Origin: Chaetoderma sp. LZ-2023a
Taxonomy: Eukaryota > Mollusca > Caudofoveata > Chaetodermatida > Chaetodermatidae
Reading direction: 5' to 3'
Length of the DNA stretch: 64,000 nucleotides
Assembly: GCA_034401795.1 (NCBI GenBank)
Contig: CM067367.1
Span: 28,535,916-28,599,915, forward strand
Position 1 is the first letter of the stretch. Every line of letters begins with the position of its first letter. Made by a program: the position numbers and the translations under genes. The notes below the pieces were generated by a model. The model was not told where the DNA came from and did no database searches. It saw only the letters and a program-made list of their open reading frames with translations. Shown piece by piece: positions 32,517-42,200 of the stretch.

Positions 32517-33530
32517 CTATACAACGTTTCTAATTCGTTCGTAATCTTGGTAAAGCATTAAGCGTCCAATGATTGTCCTCTGCTGATTCTTATTGTCTGT
32601 TTTCCTGCTTACCCTATGAACATTCTGAAATATGATTTGGTCTTTTATCTTAGGTTCTTTACCGATAAACTCGCGCAGGACTGTGTATACAGCTTCTCCG
32701 TCGATTTCCTGTATTCCTAGAAACAATATGTTATATTTCATATTCTTATTTTCGTGGTCGATGATGCAATTATACAGTTCTTTTGATTGGTTTCTCAAAC
32801 TTTCGTTGTCGGACCTCAGCTGGCATACTTCCGCTCTTTACCCCTCTTTTGTTAACTTAAGTCTTTAATAGTCAACACCGCCAAAACGGACTATGTAGTG
32901 GTCTTGAGAAATGTTAATTTTTCATTCACGAGAATATGATTTTTAAAGATTTACCACTGGAATGACTGGCTCGGTTACCGAGCAAGTCACTACAGTGGTA
33001 AATTTTCAAAAATAGTCTTCTCTCAGCTGGCAAATAGACACAAGCTAAGAAAAAACTGGATTTTCTTGACCATTTTCATGGTGAAGCTGGCCAGAAACAG
33101 CAGCTGTAGTAGTCTTGAGTATTTGCTGGACAACAGAAAATTTTTTTTAATTTTATTGCAAAAATTATTATTTTCTTGAAAGATCCTGACCATTAAAGGG
33201 TTAATTGATACAAGTAAAATTTTGAGCACTTTGAGGCGCTGTTGACACAAGAGGGGTTAATGCATCTGAAGCATCATCTTGAGTCCGGATGAATGTTTCA
33301 GTGACCACCATCCTCTGTTCAAGCTCATTAACGCGGTGATCGATCCTATCTATCGGACAGCTGAAATTCTGCATGTGTGATTCTATGGTTTCAAGCCACC
33401 CGAGTTTATCGGAAATTTTATTATGGGAACTGCCACTGTCATTTATTTTATGAGAAACCAATTCCATCTGCCTAAGAAGACTTTCTAGTGTCAGCTGTGG
33501 GATATTTCCGGATTGGCTAGATGATGGCAT
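32517..33530 (-). pseudogene. LINE ORF1 (coiled coil plus RRM-like), split by an insertion
   Basis: The N-terminal part at 33,530-33,262 is helical, with Met/Leu/Gln-rich heptad-like text ('LESLLRQMELVSHKI', 'VNELEQRMVVTE'). The C-terminal part at 32,856-32,517 has 'NILFLGIQEIDGEAV' and 'QIIFQNVHRVSR', the RRM core of LINE ORF1 (Transposase_22-like) nucleic-acid chaperones. The two are separated by a TTAA-flanked MITE. The frame resumes after the MITE at 'LRSDNESLRNQSKEL'. ORF2 of this element is not seen on the minus strand nearby. Confidence 0.7.
32857..33260. mobile_element. piggyBac-like MITE (TTAA-flanked)
   Basis: Both ends are TTAA (32,857-32,860 and 33,257-33,260). The ends, read inward, are TTAAGTCTTTAATAGTCAAC and TTAACCCCTCTTGTGTCAAC and share the continuation CA(C/G)CGCC. 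TTAA target sites and a TTAACC-like end are the piggyBac hallmark. An internal palindrome at ~32,938-33,013 (TACCACTGGAATGACTGGCTCGG and its inverse) is included. It interrupts a LINE ORF1. A fragment of the same family is at 11,980-12,055. Confidence 0.75.
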
Positions 33531-33539
33531 TGTCAGTTA

Positions 33540-34020
33540 TGAAGGGTGAAAATATGAAGCATTTGGTATGTTGATGTTCATATAGATACTCTGCTACATC
33601 TGTGAGAAAAATTTAAAATAGAAAGGAGGGGTATAGGTGCTCACCTTGTCGTACACCTATACGTTACTCATGATAAAATCCGAGTTGGTTTGGTTGTGGC
33701 TGACATAAGATTTTATACGTTTATACATATTGTATACAATTTTGTAACATTTTCCAGTTATTTTTTGTTTTCATAGGATTTTTCAGACAGCGGCCCACCA
33801 CACTATCGAAAGCTTGTTTAAAGGCAATGAACATAATCCTTTTCTTCTGCGCAAAGAGCAGTTCTTTAATTAGATAGATACAAATGATGTTGTCAAGGGA
33901 GGATCTATTTTTTCAGAATCCGGTTCGTACCTCTGATATTATTTCGTATTTTCGGTGTAATCTTTCAATCTTTCGTTTAAAATAGGCATTAACAATTTGC
34001 CTAAACAGCTTAATAGTTGA
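33540..34020. other. Sequence between two LINE fragments
   Basis: Minus-strand 'GMPLFKRKI...'-like text near 33,960-33,780 may be a further LINE RT shard in antisense. The frames are too broken to call. Confidence 0.3.
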
Positions 34021-34024
34021 CCTT

Positions 34025-36328
34025 TTGAAAGAAAACTGGTTCTACACACATAATTTCGCAAATTTGTTGAACACATTCAGTTTCTATCCATTGATCACGA
34101 AACCAACAAGAATTACTGAATACAAAGCTTCTCTCATCGACAACATCTTCACAAATTGTCCGACAGATTGTAAAAACCTCCAGGGAGTTTTTGTTACAGA
34201 TGTTTCGGACCATCTGCCGATATATTATATTGAAATATTGATGAATTCAAAAGAAAAATGGCCACAATTGATTGGAGCAACATAATCCAATGTGATTCAG
34301 GCAAAGATGCCTACAATGCTTTCCACGCTTTATGCACATACGTCTATGAGCACTATTTCCCACTCAAAACTGTTAAAAGATTCAAAACTAACACGACTAA
34401 ACCTTGGCTGACACGGGGTTTGATCACTGCCTGCCAAAAGAAAAACAGTCGATACCTAAACTATATCAAATTTCCTACTAAATTCAATGAAATGCAATAC
34501 AAGAAATATCAAAACAAATTAAATCAAATTCTGCGAAATGCAAAAAAAAAATTATTTCCAAAGTCAATTCACAGAGCATAAAAATGATATAAAGAAGACT
34601 TGGAATCTGCCAAAGACACTGCTGAATAAACAGACCTGTAAAACAGAAGGATCGAAATTAGTATACAACAACAAAGTCATTACTGATAATCAAGAAATTG
34701 CTGACAAGTTTAATGGATATTTTATTAACATTGGCCCAGAACTATCCAAGAAAATTAACACCAATGCAAGTCCTAGCATGCGAGGTTATCTGTCAGGCAA
34801 TTATCAATCCTCAATCTTTCTAAACCCTACTGACCCAGAGGAGATCTCAAAGATACTAATGCAAATTAATCCTAACAAAAGTGCAGGAATTGATCACTTT
34901 TCAAAAATTGCATGCAAGATATAATGACTCCACTAAATCACATTTGCAACCCATCACTAATACAAGGCATCTTTCCATCACAACTCAAAACTGCACGTGT
35001 AACCCCAATTTACAAAGCAAAAGACTCCTCTGACTTCACTAACTATCGGCCATTCTCAGTGCTACCACTGTTCTCGAAGCTCTTGGAAAGATTCTCTTAT
35101 AACAGGCTAACCAATTACTTAAATAAAAACTATCCTTTACCAGTCACAATACGGTTTTCGGGGAAAACATTCCACAATGTTAGCTCTTATAGATATGATG
35201 GAAAAGATAGTAAATACATTGGACAAAAAAGAACATATTCTTGGAATTTTATAGATCTATCTAAAGCATTCGATACAATAGACAATACCATTTTAATAGA
35301 AAAACTCTCAAACTATGGAATACGAGGCATTGCACTGGACTGGATAAAAAGCTACCTATCCAGTAGAACACAATATGTCCAGTATAATAGAGTCCTATCT
35401 AAGAGTGGAGAAATAGTCTGTGGTGTTCCTCAGGGTTCAATTCTTGGCCCGCTGTTGTTCTTACTCCATATGAATGACCTACCAAATATATGCAAACACT
35501 TGTCATTAATTCTATTTGCTAACGATACCAATGCTTTTTGCAGCCATAAAAACATTGATACTTTATACAAAATCATAAATGAAGAAATAGAAAAAGTAAT
35601 TCATTGGTTTAAGGTCAACAAATTAGTGCTCAATGTTGCAAAAGCAAGTTACATCTTATTCACAAACAAAAAAAATGAAAAGTACTGATCTCCCTAAAAT
35701 TTATGTAGATAATCAAGAAATATGTGAGGCACAATTTGCAAAATTCTTAGGTGTCTATTTGGACAAGAAACTCACATTGGAGAAACATATACAAATCGTA
35801 ACGTCAAAGGTTGCAAAGAACATTAGTATTAGGCATCGACTAAAAAGCTACTTACCAAAACACCTTATAAAAATGCTATATAGTAAGTTAATTTTACCGC
35901 AAATCACATACTGCAACACTATTTGGACTAACACTTACTCATCAAAACTAGAAACACTTCAGAAAAATGCTATAAAGATATTTTCACAACCAACAGCAGG
36001 TCAAAATGTTTTTAAATCAGAAAAACTATTGAAGCTTGCTGATATATGAAAGCTCCAACTATACTCGGTCCTCAGAGACTTCTATAACAATAATCTGTCA
36101 ACCCCATTATTAAACCTCTTCAAGAATAATGAAGACATACACTCACACAACACACGATCACGAAAAAATCTGCATACAACCTTCTGCCGCATAGAAGCTT
36201 CCAGATAAAATCCATCAACAAAAGCAATACACCTATGGAACAATGCAGAAACAGACATCCGCACACAAATTATCACCAAAAAATCATACAAAAAGAACGT
36301 CAAGACAATTATTATAGAAGCCTACTAA
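34025..36328 (+). pseudogene. LINE ORF2: endonuclease C-terminus and reverse transcriptase, frameshifted
   Basis: A 5'-truncated ORF2. The end of the APE endonuclease has 'PTRITEYKASLIDNIFTN' and 'VSDHLPIYY' (catalytic SDH). A basic linker follows ('KPWLTRGLITACQKKN', 'NKLNQILRNAKK'), then RT blocks: 'LKTARVTPIYKA', 'YRPFSVLP', 'FIDLSKAFDTIDN' (first catalytic Asp), 'CGVPQGSILGPLLFL' and 'LILFANDTNAF', and 'FAKFLGVYLDKKLT'. The distal tail ('NTRSRKNLH', 'AIHLWNNAETDI') ends at TAG 36,326. The catalytic F-A-D-D pair is F-A-N-D, removing one essential Asp. At least three frame changes occur (near 34,270, 34,550, 34,915 and 35,680). Inactive; CR1/L2/Jockey-like clade by motif wording. Confidence 0.9.
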
Positions 36329-36824
36329 CCCTTTCGCTGATGAGTCCTTGACAAAACTCATTGCTTATGATACACATCTAGTTCCGTTGGGTGTTTTGAA
36401 TTTGGTCTCACTGGAATCATATTGTTAGCTGTGAATATAAATGGAAGGATGTATGTCTGTGTATTTTTATAGTAACCAAAGTCCTCTAGTATTTACATTT
36501 TTGTATTTGTGATGTGCAAGAGTTGTATCCTTCGAAACATGTAATTTAATGTTTGTATTGTTCGTCTCTCAGCTTCCAGTCGGAGTAATTTCAAAATATT
36601 CAACAGTTTTCATAAATTGTTGCCTCTGGACTTGACCGAGATATAGGATACTCATCAGGGAAAGGGCTAATCACCTATAGGTAGACCACTTTAGAAGAAC
36701 ACATGAGGAGGGAGTATGGCGGTGGAAGGCTGATGGAGCTACCAATCTCATTAATTTTAGGAAGATCATCACTACCACCATGGCTCATCATACATTATGG
36801 CTCATCATACGCTATATTAGTATC

Positions 36825-36874
<50 letters not shown>

Positions 36875-37440
36875 AGCATATATTGGATTACTGTCTTTAA
36901 GTTCGATGAACGCCCCCCCCCCCCTCCAACCCGCCCCCACCCACCCAGCCCTCCCACCCCAAACCCACCCCTCCACCCCAACCCACCCACCCACCCCCAC
37001 ACCTCCCCAACCCTATCTACATTACCTCTAGCAATCAAAATTCCAGGGCGCTCAAAAACGGACACAAAAATTAATTTTTTCGTCTTAAATTTTGAGCTCC
37101 TGCATAGCTTCGAGCTACACACATAGGTGCCACATCTAGACTACAACTCATAAATCAGTTAACATTTTTCCAAAAGAAAACGATTTTGAACACGATATTA
37201 AAAAATGTTCCGTTGAATATTTTGAACATAATAGGACTGGACCCTAGCTTTCTTGCGATCCTATTGGCAGTTCCGAGGCCCCCATGTAAGAATTTCAGAA
37301 AATTGTACAAGGTCTCCCCCGAGTCCTAAGTTCGGTCCTGCCCATCTGGTTTCAAAAGAGGATGGTTCATATACTGGAACTCGTATTCAGAGATAGGTGA
37401 CGACCTGGATATCAGCTGATGTGATGTGATAAAGGCAAAT
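36329..37440. other. LINE 3' flank and low-complexity sequence
   Basis: Contains two half-copies of the hairpin repeat (36,580-36,611 right arm; 37,212-37,245 left arm), an (AAT)n tract at 36,827-36,873 and a C-rich tract at 36,911-37,005. No gene is supported. Confidence 0.6.
36827..36873. repeat. (AAT)n microsatellite
   Basis: About 15 AAT units following 'gtatc', and possibly the tail of a retroelement. Confidence 0.95.
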
Positions 37441-37452
37441 AGCAGAGAAAGT

Positions 37453-37595
37453 AATGAAGTTGTTGACCTCAATCGGAATTCCATTGCTTTGCCTCGGTTG
37501 CTCCGGTGTTTTGAATGTCACTAACTGTAACATACGAAACACCAAAGCAACCGAGGCAAAGCAATGGAATTCCGATTGAGGTCAACAACTTCATT
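37453..37595. repeat. Foldback with 59-bp near-perfect arms
   Basis: The arm at 37,453-37,511 is inverted at 37,537-37,595 with 2 mismatches, around a 25-bp spacer. The arms contain 'AATGAAGTTGTTGACC' and 'GCCTCGGTTGCT'. Just outside and inside, 'TAACTGTAACATAC' and 'GTATGTTACGGTTA' form further pairing. Confidence 0.95.
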
Positions 37596-38069
37596 GCTTG
37601 TATGTTACGGTTAGTTCCCATAAAATCTGTAACCAGCCTTAAGCGATTGCCGCCGATCTCTTACGGAAGCTACAGATATTATGGGGAAAGAATTTACAGA
37701 TTGTCCCAGCTTATCGCAGCTAATATGCAACAGATCAGCGAGAGAAATCGGGGATGTTTACCTTTCACGATTTGTCTTGGGTTATCTGCCACAATATGCA
37801 GTGCCACGCACACACACCCCCCCCCCCACCCCCACCCCACCTCTCCCCACCCCAACAACTTTGGAAACACCGCCGCTGATTCTCTACGATTGTTTGCGAT
37901 GAATTGTTATCCAATAATACAATATGTAGCTCGCAGGGGTACGCACTGGTCCGTTATGTTGCTACACTCCATTGCACCACATGTACTGGATGCGTGGGAG
38001 GGCTGGTTAGCTACGGTTCTCGGGGTTACAGATCCCGTTTCGCAACTCTCTGGAAGATACAAAGACTGA
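37596..38069 (+). other. Open frame of uncertain status
   Basis: A 184-codon frame begins at 37,515 inside the foldback and runs to 38,069. It is interrupted in sense by a His/Pro run encoded by a C-rich microsatellite (37,811-37,860). The last 60 residues ('ADSLRLFAMNCYPIIQYV', 'VMLLHSIAPHVLDAWEG') look like plausible protein and are faintly like a peroxin N-terminal region. There is no decisive motif. I do not assign a function. Confidence 0.25.
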
Positions 38070-40640
38070 CTTCTAGATAACGTCCCAGTGGGGCCATGCG
38101 ACCATTGACGCTGAGATTGAACCTCACAGTTTCATCCCAACTGTTCGTGTCAACGGAATTTCGGTCCATTAACTAGATTAAAAGTCTGGACATGATAATA
38201 ATAATTAAAAGAATAACAACTATGCAAAGAATGGTACTCGTTTGCTAGTAATTGAGCAAAATAATACAGTACATAGAACCAATTGGTGTTCTTTCTATGT
38301 GGGCTCGCTGTAAATCCGCAGAGGTATCCCCGCAAGGGAGCATCGCAACGTGGCTACTTGAATAGTTTAATATACACCAATTATACCCCTAACACATACA
38401 AAATCTTATTGTTGCAAGAGGAAAGTGCCTCACGCACGCCTCCATCACAGGAAAATGCCTTCAACACCGAAGCGGAGGAAAAGAGCTGGCAAAAGGGCCA
38501 CTGTTTTGTTCAAACAAAAAGCTAGGTGCAGTGGTTCAATCCTAGTGAAACTATAATTAATGTGATGCACGCTGGTTTATGTGAAGACGGTACGGATGAT
38601 TTTCCAAAAAATTCATAGGTCACCATCTTATGTAGGTCCAAAGATACTGCATTGGTAGTTGCTGCTTTATTTATGTGGGCCTTCTGCTAAATTCTAAGCT
38701 ACCATTTGGTTATTAGGGACGTTTCTAAGCTTTGGCCGCAAGTGGCAGGGATTTCTACTTATCTTTCGACACATACATCTAACTGGCGAAGATGCTCAGC
38801 TTCCCGAAGGTTGCCCCGGATAGCATCTTACTCAGAAAGACAGCGTGTATACATGTTACAGAGCGACAGCTCCCGAATCACATGATGATCCGGTCACCAC
38901 CACCCCCCCCCCCCCCGCAACTACATATAACATCACTAGGAATGGTTACAGTTCACAAAAGCAATATATAAAGCACAATAGTATTTATTCGCGGGGAGTA
39001 AGAGACAGATATCCATCCTTAGTGACTATCCCATGAGGGCATGGTGGGTTCTAAGACTGCACCCAGTCACCATACAGAGTTGGATGGAGATCATCACCCG
39101 TGTGTTACGGAACTAACATTTTACCTGTCATTAGGGTTATGTTCCAGTATGCCCAGAGATGCACTGCAGACCGGTGTTATATAATATAATTTGTTTTCGC
39201 AGTGCTTCCTACTTTGGCGGGGGTATCTAAGCTAACTGGTATCCGAAGATACAGGGGGAGTGTATGTGAAATCGGCACTTTAGCTATCACCGCTCGTAAA
39301 CCCCAATAGTTTCCCAGAGTCGGATCCATGTCGATTGGGAGTCCAGACAACTATTAAGAATTGCGGCTGGAGGAACGTAGAAAGAGACAATCACTCAATA
39401 TTAATAAGTGGCCCAAAGGTAATTGGCCAATTTATATAATCTAGCTGGTGTGCGGGGTTACATATCCTCGACAGCCAGAGAAGAGGCGTACACATTGTGT
39501 CTCTTACGGAGAGATTTCCTTAACTACTTTAAACCCATCCTATCGAGCTAAAATAGCCAGGTTTAGTTGGTCACATGTCAGGTTCGAACAATATGAGCAT
39601 GGTCAGTGATCTAGGTGTAAAATTGATGCCGGGGGAATATAGTGATGTGGATATAATGTTTCTGTATAGCATAGCCTAGTGTACTGTGTCCTAGAGTTTT
39701 ATATATAAACAAAACAAAATAACTAGGATGGCTACATGCCATATACATAACTAACTACAACAGTGCTAACAGTATATCAGGTCATAGGACCTTATGGTGC
39801 TCGTTATTTGTAAGCACACGGAAATCAAGATAATATACAGAGTATGAAACAGAAAATATATAAATGCGGTCTTAAAACCGGGAAGGTGCCTATTAGTCAT
39901 CAGTACCTATTGCAGAAATAATGAATAACACAATAGTATAGTTACTTGAGTACCTATTGGTCATCGGTACGGAAACAGTTTCCAATTCACTGAAGTTGAT
40001 GCATTACAGATGAGTCGCGCGAGGTGGCATGATTGCGAAGTTGCTGGGAAGATTTCCGCAAGCAGACTGTGGATGTGGCTCACTCTCAAGATGGTGAAGG
40101 AGAACGTCTGTAGAGGGATGTCCATTAGCCAGTCACAATAACTAATACATGAATCTTTACAGTTTATTATAAAGTGTCCGTCTGGCGATGGTAGTTTGAA
40201 AGTCGCCCTTTAACAAGGAGGACTACAGTTGTAACTAAATATGCATGTACATAACTTGGTACACCATGCGGGATACGTCGCATAGCTCTTGTGACACACC
40301 AGGCAGAGTCCCACCAGACTGTGGTCTTAAAGTTAATTAAAACACACGAAATGCTGGGCAGAAGTTTGATACCACTTTTCAGCCTGGTCCAGAAGATCCG
40401 GCGAGTTATCCACAAAAAAATCACCTCGGCTATACATCCTGTAGAATTACATCGGGCCCGTAAGGCCCATCCGCAGAGACCCTCCTCTGTGAGTGTTCTG
40501 GAAAGTAAGGCCCATCCGCAGAGACCCTCCTCTGTGAGTGTTCCGAAAAGGGAGTGCTTATTTAGTTATTTTGCTCTCAGTTAGCCGTCCGAGAGCACTG
40601 CGCTGGTCCAGCAACCCTGCTGTCGTGTCGGCTTCCACGC
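38070..40640. other. Intergenic, no gene recognised
   Basis: Contains a C-run at 38,902-38,917 and a 45-bp direct tandem duplication at 40,461-40,543. Short frames carry no recognisable motif. Confidence 0.45.
40461..40543 (+). repeat. 45-bp tandem duplication
   Basis: 'TAAGGCCCATCCGCAGAGAC' plus 'CCTCCTCTGTGAGTGTTC' occurs at 40,461-40,498 and again, identical, at 40,506-40,543. Confidence 0.95.
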
Positions 40641-40689
40641 TGAAGTGCTCTCGATTCTTGTTTTCTGGCTACTTTTATACTACTCGTGA

Positions 40690-40790
40690 AGGCAGAGGCA
40701 GAACGCCGCAGCCAATCAGCTGGCGAGCAGTAGCCAATCAGAGTGCAGCTAGAAAGGATGACGTGGCGATCACGTGATCAGCGCATTCCC
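40690..40790. promoter_or_regulatory. Promoter-like cluster: two CCAAT boxes, CRE-like site and E-box
   Basis: Two GCCAATCAG-type boxes (40,711-40,719 and 40,733-40,741), then TGACGTGG (40,759-40,766) and the palindrome TCACGTGA (40,770-40,777) lie within 70 bp, in a locally GC-richer patch. The spacing resembles NF-Y-driven promoters. No gene is recognised immediately downstream on either strand, so it could be an orphaned promoter, belong to an exon I cannot see, or be chance. Confidence 0.35.
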
Positions 40791-41049
40791 CATTCACTTA
40801 ATACATAACCGCGATTATGATGTTCAAGCAATATTTTGAAAATAATTTAAGCGAGCCATTTAGCGATAACTCGGCCATTTCTGGTCCGATTTTAGAAAGG
40901 TAAAATGCTGTGATTTAAAGAAATGACCAGTACCAACCCGGTACACCATAAGCGTACACTCTCTCCCAATACTGTCACGAGTTAGCCTATATATGTTAAT
41001 TGTCATGTTCATGCACACAAAGTGTGAGTGTGGCTCTTCAATCATGGCC

Positions 41050-42200
41050 ATACATTTACATGCCTACATGCAGAATACTTTTCAACGTTTCCATGCAGCT
41101 GTCAGGGCTGGCACTGAGTTTTGTTAGCTTTCGAATATGTTTAGCCCCACCTACCAAGAGATCACCCACAGAAAGATTTACCTTTGGATAGTTTGCATGT
41201 TTCCAAACCAAACTTTGGTAGTGTGTCCATATTGACTGGTATTTCAGGGCATCGCTCGTTTGTGGAAAGGACTCGAGTTTAATTGCTATAGAGAAATGTA
41301 AACATCGAGATTGGTTGGCTGTTTCCACATCATTTGGCACATTGTACGTCTTGCACAGAAATTTCTCATTGAAGGCAATTGCGTTCTGAGTGAGCAGACC
41401 TTCACCTATGCCATAGAGAAGTGCCTGGTGGTCCGTTCGCAGCTTCTACTGTCTTTTCCTCGTGTGCCCACCTATAAACGATGTGGTATCACACCTCCAT
41501 CAGCGCAATGATTGAAAAAAGATTATGGGCCCCGCCTGGTTGAAGGTTAGCATACACCAGTCTTACAGGATCTGATTTTGGTGTCTTGGATGTATCTGAT
41601 TCCATCTAGAGGTCATAACAGCACATATCTTAAACATGCACAATTATCAGTAGGAGGACGTCCGTGTCCCTGGCCTTGACAAGAACGGTGCTGTTATTAC
41701 TGTACATTGCATAGAAGAATCGGTGGGTGTCTGCTTCGTCGTGTGTGGCTACCACCATGTCCCAAGGCAGGGACAGATTGTTACATCTATCATCACACTT
41801 GTTAGCAAAGCCAGCACTAAAAACGACAGTCTTCTCATCGGGAACACATTTAACCAATCCCTTAAATATAACAATGTCCATGTCTGTTTTCTTTTCTAAT
41901 TGAGATGTATGTTTGCTCAGTCTACTGATAGTGGTACTTCACGTCTTTCAATGGTGCACCAGATTGGTCGAGTTGCATTGGTCCTTCTATGACGTGTTGC
42001 AGCCTGGATAGAACGGCCTATGTATCTATCAAACGTAATGCCAACTCTGTTATACCTAGCATTTGCATATACAATTTTAGCGATGAAATTATCAGGCAAG
42101 TCTCTAAACGTCTTGCATTCCAATGGTTTACCCATTGTGATTACTAGTATTTGACCATCGATGATGAGACAAGATGTATCATGCTGGACAGCCAATATTA
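41050..42200 (-). pseudogene. GCDTTS/DTDV multi-copy family protein, C-terminal half, frameshifted
   Basis: Minus-strand pieces in order: 'IIDGQILVITMGKP', 'TFRDLPDNFIAKI', 'RVGITFDRYIGRSI' and 'TRHRR' (42,160-41,980); 'ATHDEADTHRFFYAM' and 'VLVKARDTDVLLLII' (41,755-41,645); 'WRCDTTSFIGGHTRK' (~41,495-41,450); 'LCKTYNVPNDVETANQSR' (~41,360-41,310); and 'PQTSDALKYQSIWTHYQSLVW' split as 'TSDALKY' and 'THYQSLVWKHA' (41,260-41,200). These correspond to the family's IDGQ, FDRY, EEADTR, DTDV, GCDTTS, CxxY and RANYQxxIW blocks. The EADT...DTDV spacing resembles acidic motifs of FEN1/XPG-type PIN nucleases, which is an inference. Several frame changes make it a pseudogene. Confidence 0.7.

Noticed and set aside
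37515-38069. 184-codon frame with faint resemblance to a PEX10-like N-terminal region
   Set aside because: The start lies in a foldback, the middle is a C-run translation, and the resemblance is limited to a few hydrophobic positions. No RING or other decisive motif.
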